This document shows, piece by piece, positions 37,214 through 48,000 of a DNA stretch of 64,000 nt. Each line of letters begins with the position of its first letter. Positions within the stretch are counted from its first letter, which is position 1. The DNA is taken from the NCBI RefSeq assembly GCF_020005165.1, contig NZ_JAHCLT010000001.1, forward strand, positions 124,001-188,000, given 5' to 3'. Both the position numbers and the translations under genes were made by a program. Origin of the DNA: Kangiella taiwanensis. Lineage in GTDB: Bacteria > Pseudomonadota > Gammaproteobacteria > Enterobacterales > Kangiellaceae. The notes under the pieces were generated by a model. It did not search any database, was not told where the DNA came from, and saw only the letters and a list, made by a program, of their open reading frames with translations.

Positions 37214-37238
37214 AAAGCCGGCATTCGCCGGCTTTTTT
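37214..37238 (+). terminator. ahcY intrinsic terminator
   Basis: Arms AAAGCCGGC and GCCGGCTTT with an ATTC loop, then a T run. Confidence 0.93.
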
Positions 37239-37384
37239 ACGGCTAAAATATACTGGATATAGCGGTCTGAAGGTTCGATAACCCTCTAACTGTCTAGAAA
37301 TAGGCACTTGTAAAAAAACATCAATAACAATAAAGTGTTACGAGCGAATTCGTATAATAAAATTTTATGCATAAGGAGATCTTG

Positions 37385-37783
37385 GTGCTATCAATTATTG
37401 AAAAGCTAATTAACGAACATGGGTCATCGACGATTCTTAAGGAGAGGCTTGAGCTTGTTAATGATAAATACGAAGCCCTAGAAGCAAAGCTCATTAATTC
37501 TGAAAAAGAGAACGAATTTCTTCGTAAGAAAGTAGAGTCCTTAAAAAAGCAAGTGGAAGCACAAATAGTAAAATCAGAATTCATAGATTATAAGGGTGCT
37601 AAATTTAAACGGATGCCCTCTGGTAAATTTGAAGATGCTGTATATTGCTTAAAATGCAATGGAGGCATGTTTGCGCTAGAAAGCTGTTTGCCATTCGTGT
37701 GCGCCTCTTGCGGTTGCACTGCAAGCTTTAATGGTGGGCAGTTAAAATCCGTAATTAATGAATTACGCCAAGAATATGCATAA
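37385..37783 (+). CDS. coiled-coil/zinc-ribbon hypothetical protein (cassette-like)
   Basis: I do not recognise a named family. A long coiled coil (about 10-60, LELVNDKYEALEAKLI, NSEKENEFLRKKVESLKKQ) is followed by a basic strand region and a zinc ribbon (YCLKC and VCASC, two CxxC pairs). Many proteins of this layout occur on mobile elements. I chose the GTG at 37385 because AAGGAG (37373-37378) lies six bases before it; an ATG at 37367 lies upstream of that ribosome site. A TATAAT at 37353 may be the promoter. The DNA is AT-richer than its neighbours. The TAA stop is inside an attC-like site, as is usual in integron cassettes. Confidence 0.65.
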   Translation: MLSIIEKLINEHGSSTILKERLELVNDKYEALEAKLINSEKENEFLRKKVESLKKQVEAQIVKSEFIDYKGAKFKRMPSGKFEDAVYCLKCNGGMFALESCLPFVCASCGCTASFNGGQLKSVINELRQEYA

Positions 37784-37867
37784 CAAGGACATCAAAAATT
37801 GCTCCACTACGTTCCGCTGGACCTCCTTACGCGTTGCTCCAGTCTGCCCTTTATGTTGGTGTTAAGG
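37778..37867 (+). other. attC-like recombination site
   Basis: The segment starts GCATAACAAGGACAT (37778), containing the stop codon of the preceding gene, and ends TTATGTTGGTGTTAAGG. The ends pair imperfectly (ATAACA..ACAT with ATGTT..TGTTA), and the GTT at 37861 would be the crossover triplet. The sequence TTGCTCCA occurs directly repeated at 37799 and 37834. Length, end motifs and position between two short genes fit an integron attC site. The terminal GTTAAGG departs from the GTTRRRY consensus at its last base. No integrase gene is in the window. Confidence 0.45.
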
Positions 37868-37877
37868 ATATAAACCA

Positions 37878-38429
37878 ATGAACGAAGAATTTAGAAAAAA
37901 TATTGCTTTTGTACAAACTGTCGTCTCCCTTGGTAGGGATCTAATACTTATTTTAATTGCAGTGTTTGCTGTTTCTATCCTGTATTTTGGCGGCGACCCA
38001 AAATCTTTAACAGAACTAGATTGGGCAAAATTAGTAGGCGGAGCATTAATAGTTGTAATCGCTCCTATTGTAGGTTATTACTTTATAGCCTTATTTGTCC
38101 GATTCGCTCAAGTAGCCCTAGATTCTTTCCACTACACATGGAAAAAAACTCCTAAAGTCCCGCGTGGATTTTTTGCGTTTTTCGACGTTGGCGTACGGAG
38201 GATGTCCTTAAAAGAGTATGTAGAAAAATGGAAGGAAAGGCGATCTAAAATTCAAACCAAATTAGATAAACATCCTGAGCACCGAAAGTATTACAAAGTG
38301 CTTACTAAATTACTTAATTTTTGTCTAAGTTTATACAGGGGTTCAAAATTTATATATGCATTTCTTTTTCTAATCGTTGGAGCATATGTATTTTACAACT
38401 TGTTTATTCAATATATAAAGCAAGCGTAG
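37878..38429 (+). CDS. small membrane protein, hypothetical (cassette-like)
   Basis: I do not recognise this 183-residue protein. It has two N-terminal membrane helices (about 18-38 and 50-73), a basic cytoplasmic middle (KKTPKVPRGFFAFFDVG, KEYVEKWKERRSKIQTK) and a C-terminal helix (about 155-178). It begins 10 bases after the attC-like site, with AAGGA as ribosome site, the position expected for the next integron cassette. A hairpin terminator starts at its stop. AT-rich codon use sets it apart from ahcY and bioA. Confidence 0.65.
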   Translation: MNEEFRKNIAFVQTVVSLGRDLILILIAVFAVSILYFGGDPKSLTELDWAKLVGGALIVVIAPIVGYYFIALFVRFAQVALDSFHYTWKKTPKVPRGFFAFFDVGVRRMSLKEYVEKWKERRSKIQTKLDKHPEHRKYYKVLTKLLNFCLSLYRGSKFIYAFLFLIVGAYVFYNLFIQYIKQA

Positions 38430-38457
38430 CCTCGAAAGAACGTATGTGATTTCGAGG
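38430..38457 (+). terminator. possible terminator after the small membrane-protein gene
   Basis: CCTCGAAA and TTTCGAGG form a perfect 8-base stem with a 12-base loop, directly after the stop codon, followed by TTAATTT. The T run is weak. Confidence 0.45.
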
Positions 38458-38813
38458 TTAATTTCCCTCGAATACGCCTTAGGGCTACTCGAGGCCACGT
38501 AACTCAACATACTTGCACCAAATACCCCGTAATATTTAGCCTTCAGTGACTAAGACAAAGCAATTCAAATCGTGGATGATTTGAATAGTGAAATTCAGGC
38601 CAAGGATGGACTGTATTTCACGGTGCGTATAATGGCTTAGGAACTGAAAGGGAAGCCAAGCTTGCTTGGCCTAAATATTGGGGGCGACTTTCTTTGGTTC
38701 GTTTCTTTGTTCGGACAAAGAAATGAACACCACGAACTACCCTCAGCCTTTGAGACTTCCTCTCAAATACGCGATAATAGCGCCACGATTGATTCAATCA
38801 CAAGATTTACTTT
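38430..38813. other. hairpin-dense gene-free stretch before bioA
   Basis: No intact gene is visible. It holds five inverted repeats: 38430-38457 and 38466-38494 (CCTCGA/TCGAGG arms), 38563-38586 (ATTCAAATC/GATTTGAAT), 38655-38670 (GCCAAGC/GCTTGGC) and 38702-38723 (TTTCTTTGT/ACAAAGAAA with a TCGG loop). A short open segment over the last two (about 38617-38727) translates to HGAYNGLGTEREAK and on to a stop, and may be a gene remnant. The bioA promoter should lie in the last ~80 bases. Confidence 0.6.
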
Positions 38814-40163
38814 ATGAATAACGCAAGTCTGAAAGAGCGCGATCTGGCCGTTTTATGGCATCCATGTAGTCAGATGAAAGACTACGAGAAATACCCTATG
38901 ACGCCGATCAAGAAAGGCGATGGTGTTTATCTCGAGGATTTTGATGGTAATCGTTATATCGATGCGGTGAGTTCTTGGTGGGTCAATATCTTTGGTCATG
39001 CCAATCCAACCATTGCGCAGGCGATGAAAGATCAAGTCGATCAGCTCGAACACGTTATTTTCTCTGGCTTTACACACGAGCCTGCGATTGAGCTCGCAGA
39101 GAATCTCGTCAAAATCACACCACCTGGCTTAGACCGCGTGTTTTATGGTGAAAATGGCTCGTCAGCGGTCGAAATCGCTCTGAAGATGAGCATTCACTAC
39201 TGGCAACTTAAAGGTAAACCAGAAAAGACTCAGTTCGTGACCTTAGAAAACGGTTATCACGGCGAGACCACTGGCGCGCTAGCGGTTTCAGACGTGGGGC
39301 TTTACAAAGAGCCTTACGAAACCATGATGTTTGACGTGATGACGGTACCTTCGCCTGACTGCTTCTATCGCGAAGAAGGCGAAAGCTGGGAAGATTATTC
39401 ACGCCGTCAGTTTGTGCACATGCGCAAGTTAATCGAGGAAAAGCATGAAACCGTTGCCGCGGTGATTCTTGAGCCTTTGGTTCAGTGCGCTACCGGCATG
39501 CGTATGTACCACCCAGTCTACTTAACCGAATTACGCAAATTGTGTGATGAGTATGGTGTGCATTTAATTGCCGACGAGATTGCGGTTGGTTTTGGTCGTA
39601 CGGGTACTTTGTTCGCTTGTGAGCAAGCGGATATCTCACCTGACTTTATGTGTCTATCGAAAGGCTTAACCGCTGGCTTCTTGCCTTTATCGGTGATGAT
39701 GACTCGCGAAGAAATTTTCGAGGCTTTTTACGATGATTATGAAACCTTGAAAGCTTTCTTACACTCTCACAGCTATACAGGTTATGCCACTGGTTGTGCG
39801 GTCGCTAATGCAACGCTGAAAATTTTCCGCGAGCAGCCGATTATTGAGAATAACCAAGAACTTGCTAAGCACATGGCGCAAGCAACCGCTCACTTCGCGG
39901 ATCATCCAAACGTCGCTGAAGTGCGTCAGACGGGCATGATTCTTGCGGCTGAAATGGTTCAAGATAAAAAGACTCGTCAAGGTTACGACTGGAAAGAGCG
40001 TCGCGGCATGCGCGTTTATGAGTATGCTTTGTCACGTGGTGCTTTATTGCGTCCGCTGGGTAACGTGGTTTACTTTATGCCACCATACGTTATTACGCCG
40101 GAAGAAATTGATAAACTGGCTGACATCGCTTGGAAAGGCATTCAGTTGGCTACTAAAGACTAA
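38814..40163 (+). CDS. bioA: adenosylmethionine-8-amino-7-oxononanoate aminotransferase
   Basis: BioA transfers the amino group of SAM to KAPA to make DAPA in biotin synthesis, using PLP. The 449-residue protein has LWHPCSQMKDYE (about 14-25), YGENGSSAVEIALKM (about 109), the DE pair in IADEIAVGFGRTGTLFA and the PLP lysine in CLSKGLTAGFLPLS (about 283). It lies 19 bases before rsmE; the same pair is adjacent in Pseudomonas aeruginosa. Other bio genes are not in the window. Confidence 0.98.
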   Translation: MNNASLKERDLAVLWHPCSQMKDYEKYPMTPIKKGDGVYLEDFDGNRYIDAVSSWWVNIFGHANPTIAQAMKDQVDQLEHVIFSGFTHEPAIELAENLVKITPPGLDRVFYGENGSSAVEIALKMSIHYWQLKGKPEKTQFVTLENGYHGETTGALAVSDVGLYKEPYETMMFDVMTVPSPDCFYREEGESWEDYSRRQFVHMRKLIEEKHETVAAVILEPLVQCATGMRMYHPVYLTELRKLCDEYGVHLIADEIAVGFGRTGTLFACEQADISPDFMCLSKGLTAGFLPLSVMMTREEIFEAFYDDYETLKAFLHSHSYTGYATGCAVANATLKIFREQPIIENNQELAKHMAQATAHFADHPNVAEVRQTGMILAAEMVQDKKTRQGYDWKERRGMRVYEYALSRGALLRPLGNVVYFMPPYVITPEEIDKLADIAWKGIQLATKD

Positions 40164-40182
40164 TTAACAGTAAGGGCTTACC

Positions 40183-40920
40183 GTGCGCGTTTCCCGTATT
40201 TACACTGCTGAAGAATTAAACGTGGGTCAGTTGCTTCAGCTTGATCGCGAAGCGAGTAATCATTTAAGTCGCGTATTGCGCTTAAAAGTCGGTAACCCTG
40301 TTGTACTGTTTAATGGTGATGGCGCCGATTATCATGGCGTCATCGAAACCATCGACCGTAACCAAGTCGGTGTTCACCTTAAGGATCAATCAACGGTAGA
40401 TGTCGAGTCTCCGCTGCATATTCATCTCTATCAAGGTGTCTCTCGTGGCGATAAAATGGATTTAACGCTTCAGAAAGGTGTAGAGCTCGGTATTAAGGAG
40501 TTTACACCGCTATTGACCGAACGCTGTGGCGTTAAGCTCGATCAGAAACGCTGGGAAAAGAAGGTACAGCACTGGGAAAAAGTGATTCAAAGTGCTTGTG
40601 AACAATGTGGGCGCGCGACATTACCTATATTAAATCCGGTCATTGATATAACTTCAGCCCTATCAAACACAGATAGCTCACAACACTTTTTTCTTCACCC
40701 TGAAGCAGAGCAATCATTTATAAGCTACTCTAAAGAAGTCCCTAGCGGCTCTATTGGGTTGTGGGTTGGCCCTGAAGGGGGCTTTAGTGATAAAGAAATT
40801 GAGCAGGTGCTGAATAACAATATTACCCCCGTCCAATTGGGGCCTCGAGTGTTAAGAACCGAGACCTCGGCTTTGGCAGCTGTCTCTGTAATGAATACCC
40901 TTTGGGGTGACTTCAAATAA
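40183..40920 (+). CDS. rsmE: 16S rRNA (uracil-1498-N3)-methyltransferase
   Basis: RsmE methylates U1498 of 16S rRNA. The 245-residue SPOUT-family protein starts at a GTG (MRVSRIYTAEEL). It has an N-terminal PUA-like part (HLSRVLRLKVGNPVVLFNGDG) and the knotted SAM site LWVGPEGGFSDKE (about 193) and LGPRVLRTETSALAA (about 223). It ends the bioA-rsmE pair and meets chpC at a shared terminator. Confidence 0.97.
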   Translation: MRVSRIYTAEELNVGQLLQLDREASNHLSRVLRLKVGNPVVLFNGDGADYHGVIETIDRNQVGVHLKDQSTVDVESPLHIHLYQGVSRGDKMDLTLQKGVELGIKEFTPLLTERCGVKLDQKRWEKKVQHWEKVIQSACEQCGRATLPILNPVIDITSALSNTDSSQHFFLHPEAEQSFISYSKEVPSGSIGLWVGPEGGFSDKEIEQVLNNNITPVQLGPRVLRTETSALAAVSVMNTLWGDFK

Positions 40921-40945
40921 AGACACTTTTCTTTGTCTATAAAGT

Positions 40946-40973
40946 AAAAAAGCAGCTTTAACGCTGCTTTTTT
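40946..40973. terminator. bidirectional terminator between rsmE and chpC
   Basis: Arms AAAAAAGCAGC and GCTGCTTTTTT around a six-base loop. It can end both the rsmE transcript and the Pil-Chp operon. Confidence 0.88.
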
Positions 40974-40994
40974 ATTAAGTAAGTTATTTCAGTA

Positions 40995-41474
40995 TTAGGC
41001 CGACACTAACTTTGACTCAATAAAGTCTAGATCAGGAATCAAAGCTTTCTTTCCGTCGACATTAACCCAAGCTTTAACTCCATCGTCTCGTCCTTGAATC
41101 TCATCAGCAATAAACTCTGAGTTATCGTCATCAACCGGTACCAAACGTGGAATACCGCGCACCATCAGGGCGACAAATGGCACGTCTTCATTACCGTTTA
41201 ACGTGTAGCAGATAGCAATTCGTGAACGCTTAATATCGCCTAAATCTTTCTTGCCTTGTAACCGCTCAAGAGCAATTACTGGAATAGTCTGATTGCGCCA
41301 AACAACCGTACCGACTTTCCACTGATCGCTTGTCTCAATATTGTCGTCCAGCGATACGTTCATAAATGGAACGATCTCTGCAATCACGGTGTTTGGTAGC
41401 AACAAGCTATCTTCAAGCATTGGTACTAAAAAGCTGTATACATCTTTAACTGTCTCAGTCATGCAATCTCTCAC
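40995..41474 (-). CDS. chpC: ChpC-like CheW-domain protein
   Basis: The 159-residue protein is a CheW-like adaptor (VYSFLVPMLEDSLLLPNTV, TVVWRNQTIPVIALERL, FVALMVRGIPRLVPV). In P. aeruginosa ChpC is the last gene of the Pil-Chp cluster and is thought to link extra inputs to ChpA. The frame starts with a GTG at 41474 that overlaps the chpB stop by four bases; an ATG at 41462 is an alternative start. It ends at the shared terminator with rsmE. Confidence 0.85.
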   Translation of the reverse strand: MRDCMTETVKDVYSFLVPMLEDSLLLPNTVIAEIVPFMNVSLDDNIETSDQWKVGTVVWRNQTIPVIALERLQGKKDLGDIKRSRIAICYTLNGNEDVPFVALMVRGIPRLVPVDDDNSEFIADEIQGRDDGVKAWVNVDGKKALIPDLDFIESKLVSA

Positions 41475-42064
41475 GCATATTGATCAAGTGAACGGTGACT
41501 CTCTAAAAAGTCACACAATTGTCGCGCCAATCCTTTGGGGCTGTCTTTATAAATGACTTTTCCGGTGCGCATCATGTTCAGAGGCATCGAAGCTTGAACA
41601 CAAGTTTCTAGCGTCTGGCACCATATCTCAACGTCGCTGTCGTCAAGACTGTCTGCACTGGCAGCGCCATCATCATCCATGCCACTGAATACAATCGCTA
41701 GCTTTTGCACGTTGGCTAAATCTAGTGATGACTCAAACATCTGATTGATGTTGGGCGCATACGGCGCATCCCACGGCTGTTCCGAAAGGTAAATTCTACC
41801 TTCAGGGTTAAAGCTAATCTTCTTGTCGATTGGCGCTATATAAAGCTTACCTGGAAGAATCGGCTTATTACCGTCAATAATCTCAGCGTTAATGAAAGGG
41901 TGCTCATTAAGCATAGACTCAAGACTTGGTAAAAACTCTTGAGTAATATGATTTCCAAGCACAAAGCAAACCGGTAGCGACTCATGCGGCAAGGCATCAA
42001 TAAACTCTTTGACTGCCGCAGGGCCTCCTGTCGAGCCTGCTAATAACACTAACACTGTATTCAT
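41471..42064 (-). CDS. chpB: ChpB-like methylesterase (CheB catalytic domain only)
   Basis: ChpB-type enzymes remove methyl groups from the receptor PilJ. The 197-residue protein consists of the CheB catalytic domain: LLAGSTGGPAAV with the nucleophile Ser (about 12), the His region LGNHITQEFLP (about 38) and FSGMDDDGAASA with the Asp (about 130). The usual HMP motif reads HIT here, so activity is likely but not certain. There is no receiver domain, so control must come from ChpA in another way. It lies 16 bases after chpA. Confidence 0.82.
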   Translation of the reverse strand: MNTVLVLLAGSTGGPAAVKEFIDALPHESLPVCFVLGNHITQEFLPSLESMLNEHPFINAEIIDGNKPILPGKLYIAPIDKKISFNPEGRIYLSEQPWDAPYAPNINQMFESSLDLANVQKLAIVFSGMDDDGAASADSLDDSDVEIWCQTLETCVQASMPLNMMRTGKVIYKDSPKGLARQLCDFLESHRSLDQYA

Positions 42065-42080
42065 CGGCGTCCCTTCTGAA

Positions 42081-45000
42081 CTAGTCTTCTAGTTCCAGCA
42101 TTTCCTCAATTGTCGAAAGCAGCTTTTCTTCATTATACGGCTTACCCAAGTATTGGTTCACACCAATTTCCTGAGCACGCTCACGGTGTTTTTCACCTGT
42201 GCGTGACGTAATCATGATGATAGGAATATGTTTCAAACGGTCATCATGTCGAATAATAGTTGCTAGCTCGAAACCATCCATGCGAGGCATCTCAATATCC
42301 AGCAACATCACATCTGGGATATCATCGTGCAACTGTGTAATCGCATCGACACCATCTTTTGCTGTCATCACTTGATACTGGTGACGTTGCAATAGACGTG
42401 CTGTTACTTTACGTACTGTAATCGAGTCATCCACAACCATAACTGTTGGGATGCGGTCTTCTTGAATCACTTCTTCTACCAGACCTGCTTCGTGAGCAAA
42501 ATCCCACTCATGGAAGCGGTCAACTAGAGTCTGCATATCAAGGATTAATACGACCGTACCGTCACCAGTAATCGACGCTCCAGAAATGCCAGGAACAGTC
42601 GAAATCTGACGACCAACGTTCTTAACGATAATCTCACGAGAACCCAGTAACTCATCTACATGCACAGCAATAGGCTTACCTTCACCATGAATAATAAGTA
42701 CAGGCACATAGTCATCAACTGGTGGAACGATTTCAGAGTTACGCTCTAAGATTTGGCCCAAGTAGCGCAGCTCAAACTCTTCACCTAAGTGCTCAAATGT
42801 GTCTTTCTTACTCTGATAAATCTCTAGAAGCTCATCAGCCTTAACTCGCGCTACTGTTGTGATATTCGACAATGGAATCGCATAAGGCTCACCTTTCACT
42901 TTTACCATCAAGGCTTGGTTAGAGGATAGAGTGAACGGTAGGCGCACGGTTAAAGTCGTACCCTGACCGTCTTCTGAGTTCACGTTTAATGAACCACCCA
43001 ACTGTAGAATCTCACTATGGACCACGTCCATACCGACACCACGACCTGAAATCTGTGTCACTTTGTCAGCGGTAGAGAAACCAGGCTGTAAAATCAAACG
43101 ATACAATTCACGATCAGAAGGCTGGTAAGATTCATCGATCATCCCTTGCGCCACAGCACGTGCTTTAACTTTATCTTTGCGGATACCTGCGCCATCGTCT
43201 TGGATTTCGATATAAACTTCATTACCACGACGGCTTAGGTTCAATTTCACCTGCCCTTTGGCAGGCTTACCGGCACGTTTGCGCTCTTCTTTGCTTTCAA
43301 TACCGTGGTCAATTGCGTTTCGCAACATATGGTCAAGCGGTGCAACCATACGCTCAATTACCGTACGGTCCATCTCACCTTCAGAGGTAAGAATCAAATC
43401 GACATCTTTATTAAGCTCGCTCGAAATTTGGCGAACCATTCGACGTAATCGGCTTTCAATACTGTTGAACGGAACCATTCGAGTTCGAATCAAACGATCC
43501 TGTAACTCGGTATTGACTCGGCCCTGCGCTAAAAGCGTCGCTTCCGCATCACCAACTTTCGTTTCAAGTGTTTCTTGAATCGACAATAAGTCACTCGCGG
43601 CTTCTAGTAAGCTTCGTGTTAATTCCTGCTGACGTGTATATCGGTCCATTTCCAGTGGGTCGAAGTCATCAAATTCACCTGAAATTTCTCGACGATATAA
43701 GACTTGCGCTTCCGTTTCGATTTCTAAGTTACGCAACTGATCTCTCAAACGATCAACAGTCGATGACATCTCACCTAAGTTGAAATTAAGGTCAGCAACT
43801 TGCTGCTCTAGGCGTGAGCGGAAAATCGAACTCTCACCTGACAAATTCACTAGGTTATCTAGGATTTCTGAGCGAACACGAATAACATCGCGGCTTGCAG
43901 CATCTTTAGCGGCTTCTTCTTTTTCTTTTTGACGATCAAGTAATGATACTACATTTACATCGGCCTGCTCATCAGACTCTGCAAGATCTCGTTTGTCTAA
44001 GCGATCAAGTTGCGCTCTAATCGCATCATGATCGTTCGATAGACGACGCTCAAAATCATACGGGGTGGCTGGCATTCGGCCATCTTTCACAGCCTCAACC
44101 ATATCACTTAACTGCTCATGGCCTGTCTTCAATAGTTCAGCCCAACGCTGATCCCCTGCACGAGCATCACGTTGTAAGAGCTCAACGCAGTCTTCTAAAG
44201 AGTCTGCAATGTTAGCAATCGGCTTGATGAGAGCCAGCTTAGCCCCACCTTTCAGAGTATGTAGACTTCGGTGAGCCTCTCGTAGCGGTTCTGTTTTGGA
44301 GAAGTTGCTCGACCAATTTTCGACCGCAGTATAAAGACCGCTGAGTAACTCTGGTGCTTCTCCGAGGAACAAGTCAACTAGCTCTTGCTCCCAAATTTCA
44401 TCTTCTTGTTTTTGCTCAGTTTGTTCTGGTTCTGCTACTTCTGCTGGCTCAGTTTTTGAAGCTTCCTCAACAGGTTCTTCAGGGGCCTCAACGGCACTTT
44501 CTGTCTCAACCGTAGCAGTGCCACCCGATTTTTCAATCTCAATAAAGCGATCAATTTCAGCAAGCATATCCTGAGGAGAAGGTATACTCTCAGGAGTATT
44601 CCTAGCAGCAAAAATCTGCATCAGCTTATCTTCAGCTTTGGTCGCTAACTGAATCGCTTGAGGCGAAGCGGTAATTCGCTTCTCCATAATCGCAGTGTAA
44701 AGATCTTCCAAGCCATGAGCTAAGTCGCCAATCGGGGTAAAGCCTGCCATACGAGCACTACCTTTCAAGGTGTGCAAGTTACGCTGAAGCTCACCAATTG
44801 GTGAAATATCAGAAGGTCTATCTTTCCACTGCTCTAGAAGCTGAGCATCATTGTCAAACAACTCTTCAGCTTCTTCGGTAAAGATTTCTAGTAACTCGTC
44901 GTCCATCTCAAAATCAAGACTCACCGTATCAGCCGTTTGTTTAGCGGCAGTTTGCTCTAGTTCTTCTTCGGGCTCTTCCTGTGGCTCAATCTCTTCGACA

Positions 45001-48000
45001 TCTGCTTCATCTTCTTGCTCTACCGGCTCTTCGAGCTCTGAAACATCATCTTCTGTTGTGTCAATTTCAGCGTCCGCAACCTCATCATCCGAATTATCGC
45101 CATCAGTACTTAGTTCTTCTTCGCTTGCCAACTGCTCAGTATCTTCAGTAACAGTCTCTTCTGATAGGCTTGTTTCTTCAGTCTCGTCGACTTCAATAGC
45201 CTCGTCTTCCAACGACACATCTGTAAGTTCAATTTCTGGTGTTTCTTCTTGAGCTTCCTCTACTGCAGAAGTTTCTTCAGTTACTGGCTTATCCGCAGCA
45301 TCCTCGACATCAATCCCTGCTAAATCAAGCTCCCAATCTAGGTCGTGAAGCTCATCTGTAGAATCTACTGTATCTTCTTCAACTTCTGATGCAGTATCAT
45401 CAGACCAATCAACGAGTCCAAGCCCATCAAGCTCGGTTTCGAGATCTTGTGAACTATCTTCATCATCTTTAGAGTCAGTTGTTTCCGCGTCATCAGCCTC
45501 AACTTTATCAATATCATCCGACTCAGATTCTCCGAATATAGCGTCATCAAGTAACTCTAAACCAGAGTCAGTATCTTCCACTTCTTCATCTTTTGACTCT
45601 TCCGCACTCTCTAGCTCCACCGACTCATTTGTTTCTTCCGTCGCTTCAGAAGCGTCATCTGCATCCAGATCATCCAGCTCTAAATCTAGGAAATCAAATT
45701 CTGATTCTTCTGAAGTAACCTCTGGAGTCCAAGTGTCTAAGGCTTGTACTAAATCTTTAGCTGCCGGAATTGATAAATTTGCGGCTAGGCAATCAAACTG
45801 ACTTTCTAGTTGTGTGTAGCTTTCAGATAGTAACACCCCCAGTGATGTATCAATTTCTGGGGCTGCCATATTGCGCTGTAAAGCACCACTCAAACTATCA
45901 ACTACAGTTTGAATTTCATCAATGTCTAACTCCATTAAAATCCCTGAAAGTCGATCAACGGAGGCTAAAATATTAGCAACCGTATCAGAACGCTCTTCTT
46001 TCGGTGTTTCATGTAAGTTAGTTGCGTCAATATCAGCGAGTACATCCGCTGCAATATTAAATACATCCTTGAGAAGCTCTGGGTCACGGCCTTCATCGGA
46101 AGCATCCTCACGACTATCAAATCGGCTTCTTGCCTTCGCAAGCTGTTCAAGTAAAGCAGCTTCATGAGCTTCAATTACAGAATCATCTTCTGGTGCATCT
46201 ATAATGTGCTGCAGCAATTCTTTGGTGTGTGCGACCAAAGCCATGTCTTCCTTTTCAGCCATAATTCCACGCGCATTAAGCTCTTGGAAATAGCTTTCTA
46301 CAGGATCAATGACGTTTGCTAACGACTTAAGGTCTGCAATATGCGCCACGCCTTTTAAAGTATGAAGCGAGCGCAATAAGTTATCGTTGATATGGCTTTG
46401 TGTAATTCCTTGATCAAGCTGTCTTGCAAAGGCATCAAGGTTGGCAATGTGATCGTCAGCTTCTTGCTTAAAGACTTCAAACAACTCTTGCTCAGGTGTT
46501 TGTTCATCAGCTTCGATGTCTTCACTGGCGACAGTTTCCTCAACATCCTTCTCAGCGGGTTCTTCTTGCTCTTGCTCAACAGGCTCACTAGCTTCACTTG
46601 TATCAACCAGCTCACCTTTACTAATCTTGTCGGCTTTATCCGCTAACTCTTGTGGGTATGCAGATGTTGTCCCTTCAGCAAAATCTTTCACCATGCCAGG
46701 TAAAATATTAGCCACAGACTCAACCGTGTCCATCAACTGTGTACTGTAATCAATGCTATTGTCGATTAATCGGTTAAGCATATTCTCTACAGACCAACTC
46801 AACTCACCAATGTCAGTCGCACCAACCATCCTTCCGCTACCTTTCAGGGTATGGAAGTTTCGGCGAATTGTCGTCAACGCATCTTCGTTAGTCTGATCGT
46901 TTTTCCACACAGGCAATAAGCTGTGCATCTCTTCTAGTACTTCATCAGCCTCTTCGATGAAGATCTCACGAACTTCATCGTCGATTAAATCATCATCGTC
47001 GTCGACTTCAGAAGTTGTTACTGTTTTTTCAGTGTCGTCTGTTGCTGCATCGCCTGAGCCATAATTATCATCAATCAAGTCTTCTTCAGGCTCTTTGGTG
47101 CCGACCATTTCAATGTCCGGCATATCCAACGAATCTTCCAGCACTGGCAGTGAGTCTGACTCTAAACTTCCATAATGATTTTCTAGCTCTTCAATACTAT
47201 CCACAGCGCGCTGCAAGACAATAGGCAATCCGTGTAAACCGGAAGACATTAACCCTTCAAGGTAATAATCTACGGAACTCAAGGCATCCGCCAGAGTTTC
47301 TACTTCGCGATCACTTAATACAACTTTCTCACTAATCAAGTACTTGCTAATAAAGCGGTTGGTTTTTTGCACCACTTCTAACAAGCTATCTAGCTGAGCA
47401 AAGCTAAGCGCTCCCTCAACGTCAGATAACAACTCAGGTACACGCTCCAAACGTCGAATGTTGTGACTTTCGTCAAGATAGTCAGTAATCGAATCTTTCA
47501 CTTTATACAGGTTGCCTCGGCTTTCCTGTACCAGCTGATAACGCGCATTGACTAATTGCAGCGAATCATCAATATCAGAACCCTTGGTTTCACGGGCAAG
47601 CTGATGGCTATCCATCGATTGGGCACGCTGGATATAATCTTCAAGTTTAAGCACCGTCTCTGCGATCGAAACTAAACCTTGATGACGATCGGTTTGGGTA
47701 CCGTCGACTAAGTCAGAAACCGCTTTCATCTTTTGCTCGACGATTTCGCGCGACTCATTTAAGCCTAACATTGCTAGCGTATCGGAAATTTTCCGCATAA
47801 CAGGCAACATTTCTTCAAGTGGTTCATCGTCTTGGGACTTTGTACGAATGTACAGATCCAGTGACTCTTTAATTTCTGATAAGTCTTGGCTGATAACGCC
47901 TAGCGCAATTCGCAAACTTTCCGCACCTGGCGCTTGTAGCTGCTCAGTTTCTGCCTCAAAGTCACCAAGCGATTCTAGCAACTGATTGAGTTTAAAGCGT

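Noticed and set aside
38617-38727. Short frame HGAYNGLGTEREAK onwards
   Set aside because: It has no start or ribosome site and covers two hairpins. It may be a decayed gene end, but the evidence is too thin for a gene call.
44851-45252. Plus-strand serine-rich open frame opposite chpA
   Set aside because: Antisense shadow of the acidic ChpA linker, with no ribosome site or recognisable domain.
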